This document shows, one piece after another, positions 60,600-64,000 of a stretch of DNA of 64,000 nt. The first letter of the stretch is position 1, and each line of letters starts with the position of its first letter. The translations under genes were made by a program, and so were the position numbers. The stretch lies in the NCBI GenBank assembly GCA_947846985.1, contig CANTUZ010000002.1, positions 14,828,087-14,892,086 of the forward strand. Direction: 5' to 3'. The notes under the pieces were generated by a model. The model searched no databases and was not told where the DNA came from. It saw only the letters and a program-made list of their open reading frames with translations. The DNA comes from Fratercula arctica (lineage: Eukaryota > Chordata > Aves > Charadriiformes > Alcidae).

Positions 60600-62139
60600 A
60601 TTCTTTGTCAGAAAAATGTCTTTCAGATTTGAGTATGGGGACTGGGAGGAGAAAAGTCCCTCCCACTGGAAGAGAAGATCGGGTTTGTGACCACCTGAGA
60701 AACCTGAACATACAGAAATCTATGGGACCTGACAAGATGCATCCCAGAGTCCTGAGGGAATTGGCTGATGTGGTTGCCAAACCACTCTCCATGATATTTG
60801 AAAAGTCATGGCAGTCAGGTGAAGCCTTCAGTGACTGGAAAAAAGGAAACATTGCACTCATTTCTAAAAAGAACAGAAAGGAGAATCCTGGGAACTACCA
60901 ACTTGTCAGTCTCACCTCTGTGCCTGGGAAGATCATAGAAGAGATCCTCTTAGAAGCTATGCTAAGGCACTTGGAGGACAGGGAGGTGATTTGAGACAGC
61001 CAGCCTGGCTTCATCAATGGCAAGTCATGCCTGACCCACCTAGTAGCCTTCTATGATGGAGCGACTGCATCAGTGGACAAGGGAAGAGCTACGGATGTCA
61101 TCTACCTGGACTTCTGTAAGGCCTTTGACACAGTCCTCCACAACATCCTGCTCTCTAAATTGGAGAGGTATGGATTTGATGGGTGGACTGTTCGGTGGAG
61201 AAGGAATTGGTCAGATGGTTGTATCCAGAGGGTAGTAGTCAATGTCTCAGTATCCAGATGGAGATCTGTGACAAGTGGTGTCCCTCAGGGAAATATCTTC
61301 ATCAATGACATAGACAGTGGGATAAAATGCACCCTCAGAAAATTTGCAGATTACACCAAGCTGAGTGGTGTGGTTGACATGCCTGAGGGATGGGATGCCA
61401 TCCAGAGGGACCTGAACAGGCTCAAGAAGTGCGCCCATGTGAACCTCATGAGGTTCAACAAGGCCAAGTTCAAGGTCCTGCCCCAGGGTTGGGGCAATCC
61501 TCTGGTATCAATCCAGGCTGGGGGTTAAAGGGATTGAGAGTAGCCCTAAGGAGAAGGACTTGGGAGTACTGGTGGATGAAAAGCTGGACATGAGCCAACA
61601 ATGTGCACTTGCAGCCCAGAAGGCCAACCGTATCCTGGGCTGCATCAAAGGAAGCATGGTCAGCAGGTTGAGGGAAGTGATTCTGTCCCTCCGCTCTGGT
61701 GAGACCCCACCTGGAGTACTGCATCCATCTCTGGAGCTCTCAGCATAGGAACTGGGATTGTTCAACCTGGAGAAGAGAGGTCTCCAGGGAGATCTTATTG
61801 TGGCCTTTCAGTACTTAAAGGAGTCTTATAAGAAAGATGGGGAGAAACTTTTTATCAGGGCCTGTTGCTATAGAACAAAGGGTAATGATTTTAAACTAAA
61901 AGAGGTAAGATTTAGACTAGAAATAAGGAAGAAATGTTTTACAATGAGGGTGGTGAAACATTGGTTGCCCAGAGAGGTGGTAGATGCCCCATCACTGGAA
62001 ACATTCAAGGTCGGGTTGGAACAGGCTCTGAGCAACCCGATCTAGATGAAGGTGTCCCTGCTCAGTGCAGGGGAGGTTGGACTAGATGACCTTTGAAGGT
62101 CCCTTCCAACCCAAACTATTCTATTATTCTATGATTCTA
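60600..62139 (+). mobile_element. CR1 LINE, longest copy; dead reverse transcriptase
   Basis: A plus-strand CR1 truncated 5' of the RT domain; the endonuclease and ORF1 are absent. Conceptual order: fingers ('[20 protein letters not shown]' near 60,717), then palm motif [10 protein letters not shown] at 61,103-61,129, motif B SGVPQG at 61,274-61,291, motif C at 61,343-61,354, then thumb and C-terminal region, 3' UTR and ATTCT-type tail ending near 62,139. Damage: an in-frame TGA at 60,992-60,994; an in-frame loss of about eight residues directly after SGVPQG, which joins it to NIFIND; FADD changed to FADY; a frameshift near 61,470-61,500; and a deletion of roughly 100 bp at about 61,749 that removes the 'VQRRATKM...RLREL' segment. 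It is non-functional. It shares its subfamily signature with the 36.6-kb copy. Confidence 0.96.
60652..62045 (+). pseudogene. CR1 ORF2 (reverse transcriptase) pseudogene
   Basis: The coding remnant inside the CR1 element above. The family protein is an endonuclease/reverse transcriptase that copies its own RNA at nicked chromosomal DNA; here only the RT and C-terminal parts remain. The largest open pieces are 60,605-60,994, 61,073-61,528, 61,390-61,593 (a different frame) and 61,758-62,045. The second catalytic aspartate of motif C is replaced by tyrosine (GAC to TAC at 61,352), which alone should abolish polymerase activity. The last piece retains 'LKEVRFRLEIRKKCF' and '[13 protein letters not shown]', but a small deletion removes part of the conserved 'HWNRLP' box. 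No host function is implied. Confidence 0.93.
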
Positions 62140-64000
62140 AGAAACCTGTAATGAAATAAGAACCAAAATGTAAACTTCTGTAGTGCAGACTAAAACTCTG
62201 AGGAGCAACATCAATGACATCTCACCAAAGGGCACGTTGGCACACAAAAGTACAACCAACAACTCCCTTACAAAGTACAATCTGGCCCACTACAAGTTGG
62301 GATATTCAAGTCAGAATTCAGCCAGAATATTATAAATGCTTCAAATGTCACTTACTGTGATGGGCCAATTTAGCTTTAGTTTGGAGGTGTAATCTGCAAT
62401 CTGACATACTGTATTGTTTGTTATAATTTGGGAGGAATGGGATATCAAGTAACTTTCAAAGGAATACAGACAAATTGACTCTCAATTCATTGGGCCATAT
62501 GTTGCATGTTTTAAGGCAATGAAAGCAGGGATGCTGTGTACAGGAATAAATTTAATTACTCAGAGGACAGAAATACAACACAAGAAAATGCCTGGCTGTC
62601 AGATAGTAGCTTTGGAATTGCCCATTTCAAGGATGATGAAGATATTAAGAACACACAGAAGGGCTTGAGTTTAATGGAAGCAAACACCATTTCTGGGGTA
62701 ATTAATGAGATACCTATTCCTGCTGAAACGCTACCCCACATGGCTGAGCACCCTCAGCCCCCTCTTGCAGTCAGAATGAACGAGGGTACTAAGAAGTAGT
62801 ACCCTCAGAAAAGACACAAAATTATTGCACTGCAGAGTTGTATACAGCCTTCTTCTGAGTAGGAGGTTACGTGCCCAGGTTAAATTGTTCAAAGGCATTT
62901 AACAGAAAATGGAAGTTAATGCACCATCTGGTAATGTGTGTCCATTTCCTACTTATCTGACAATTAAATTTCTTTCCTTTCTGATAGCTTTTCACCTTGA
63001 AAAAATGTCCTGCATATAGCAGTACAATGTTGAAAAGTTCAAATGTTTCAAGTCTTATATGGTGTCCTGAAAATACTGTTCTGTTTTGCAAAGAAACCTA
63101 GGTGCCAAGCACTCACTGTTGTTCATTGTTTGTTCTGGTTGTGTTTCTGTATGGGTTGATTTCTTCACACAAGGGGTATTTGAGAATTACCTTAAAGTGT
63201 CTGTTATGTGATCTGTTCTCTAATAAGGAACTCCTAAAAAATAAGGAACTTTTGGTCTCTTTAGTCTAAGCAGTTTGAAATTCTGAATGTGTTTGATGTG
63301 AAGTCTGCTGCTACTGAACTCATTCAAAGTGCTTACGAGGGACATCTAGTAAATGGGGGTAATAACATTCACAGGAAGAAAATAATACAGAAACAAAGAG
63401 GGCTGTGCTACCCTGAGTAGCTGAACTGCAGCATTTTTCTGTTCTCAACAATGCTATCTCATTAGCAGCACGTAGACATCCACCAGTCTGCCTACCTTTT
63501 CGGGTATGTCATTAAGGTCTTAAGGGTTTTCAGTATCACATTGTGAATGGGAATATTAACAACTAAAAGGCTTTCAAGATACATACTTCAATCCACAGTG
63601 CAGTGTCTTTTCCAGCCCCTTGGAAAATTGTAAATTGGAACTAACCATTGGAAATGTCCAATGTAAATATTTAAGTTGATTATTCTTATCTTACTTGTGC
63701 ATTAGCTAAAAAGCACAAGAGGTTGCCAAGCAAACAGTCCTGAGGAGTTCTTACTGAAGAACAAGACATTCCAGTTACTGCAGTGAAAATACAAACAGGG
63801 TTTCTCCTAACAATTAACTATAAGAATAGAAACAATGTGAGCATTCCACTAGATACAAAGCAGTACAGCTTGGGAAGTACTTGTCTTCTGAAAAACAAAC
63901 CTTTTTCCAAAAAACTATTGATTCCATTTAAATATTTGTTATCTAAACTAGTCAAAGGTTTTATTTTCATTACCAATCACAGATACGCTGTTTACTCCCC
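62140..64000. other. Unique sequence after the last CR1
   Basis: Apart from the unconfirmed exon-like frame at 62,544-62,799, nothing is recognised. Confidence 0.5.
62544..62799 (+). other. Unconfirmed exon-like open frame
   Basis: After an acceptor-like 'gctgtgtacag' (AG at 62,542-62,543), 84 codons stay open to TAG at 62,797. The peptide is hydrophilic, with an acidic patch (HFKDDEDIKN) and a proline-rich end (AEHPQPPLAV), ending EGTKK. No domain is recognised, there is no signal peptide or membrane segment, and no AATAAA is close downstream (ATTAAA near 62,963). The even, polar composition is more protein-like than most chance frames here. It could be the last exon of an unlocated plus-strand gene, or chance. 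Confidence 0.2.

Noticed and set aside
1..64000. CRISPR arrays, operons, prophage or other bacterial-type systems
   Set aside because: No regularly spaced identical repeats, no dense directional coding and no ribosome-binding-site pattern; the repeats are vertebrate LINE, SINE and LTR types.

Overview
This window looks like avian nuclear DNA. The evidence is four chicken-repeat-1 (CR1) LINE copies of the 5'-truncated bird type, two of which keep the usual octamer-repeat 3' tail. There is also one avian-type solo retroviral LTR, one much older CR1-class LINE and remnants of ancient amniote SINEs (MIR and tRNA-derived types). Most of the DNA is AT-rich, with homopolymer A/T tracts and no operons or bacterial-style genes. 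It reads as intergenic or deep intronic sequence. I found no intact, confidently recognisable host protein-coding gene, no rRNA or tRNA gene and no CRISPR array. Almost all open frames are of the size expected by chance in AT-rich DNA.

Layout. 1-5,839: AT-rich unique sequence, with an unconfirmed set of splice-flanked open stretches on the minus strand (439-8,577). 5,840-6,690: old, heavily decayed CR1-class LINE (+). 9,736-10,060: short CR1 3' end (-). 14,284-14,690: CR1 3' end (+), followed by a long pyrimidine tract. 14,691-30,536: unique sequence, including a cluster of TTAATTAA sites near 24.2-24.7 kb. 30,537-31,620: a diverged direct duplication of about 215 bp flanking a tRNA-derived SINE remnant; a second remnant lies at 32.4 kb. 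36,577-37,640: CR1 (-) retaining the end of the reverse transcriptase and a 195-codon C-terminal frame. 39.3-47.5 kb: mostly unique, with a MIR at 44.2 kb and homeodomain-type AT-rich blocks. 48,630-49,460: an isolated GC-rich block of unknown origin. 50,521-51,589: solo LTR (-) with a 5-bp target-site duplication. 60,600-62,139: the longest CR1 (+), a dead reverse transcriptase copy. The rest is unique DNA ending in an unconfirmed exon-like open frame at 62,544-62,799.

No genes here work together as a system. The functional content, if any, is probably regulatory. The items most worth checking are the GC-rich block, the minus-strand split open frame (decayed gene or chance), the exon-like frame at 62.5 kb, and the AT-rich conserved-looking blocks. 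All name assignments come from reading motifs by eye; no search was run.
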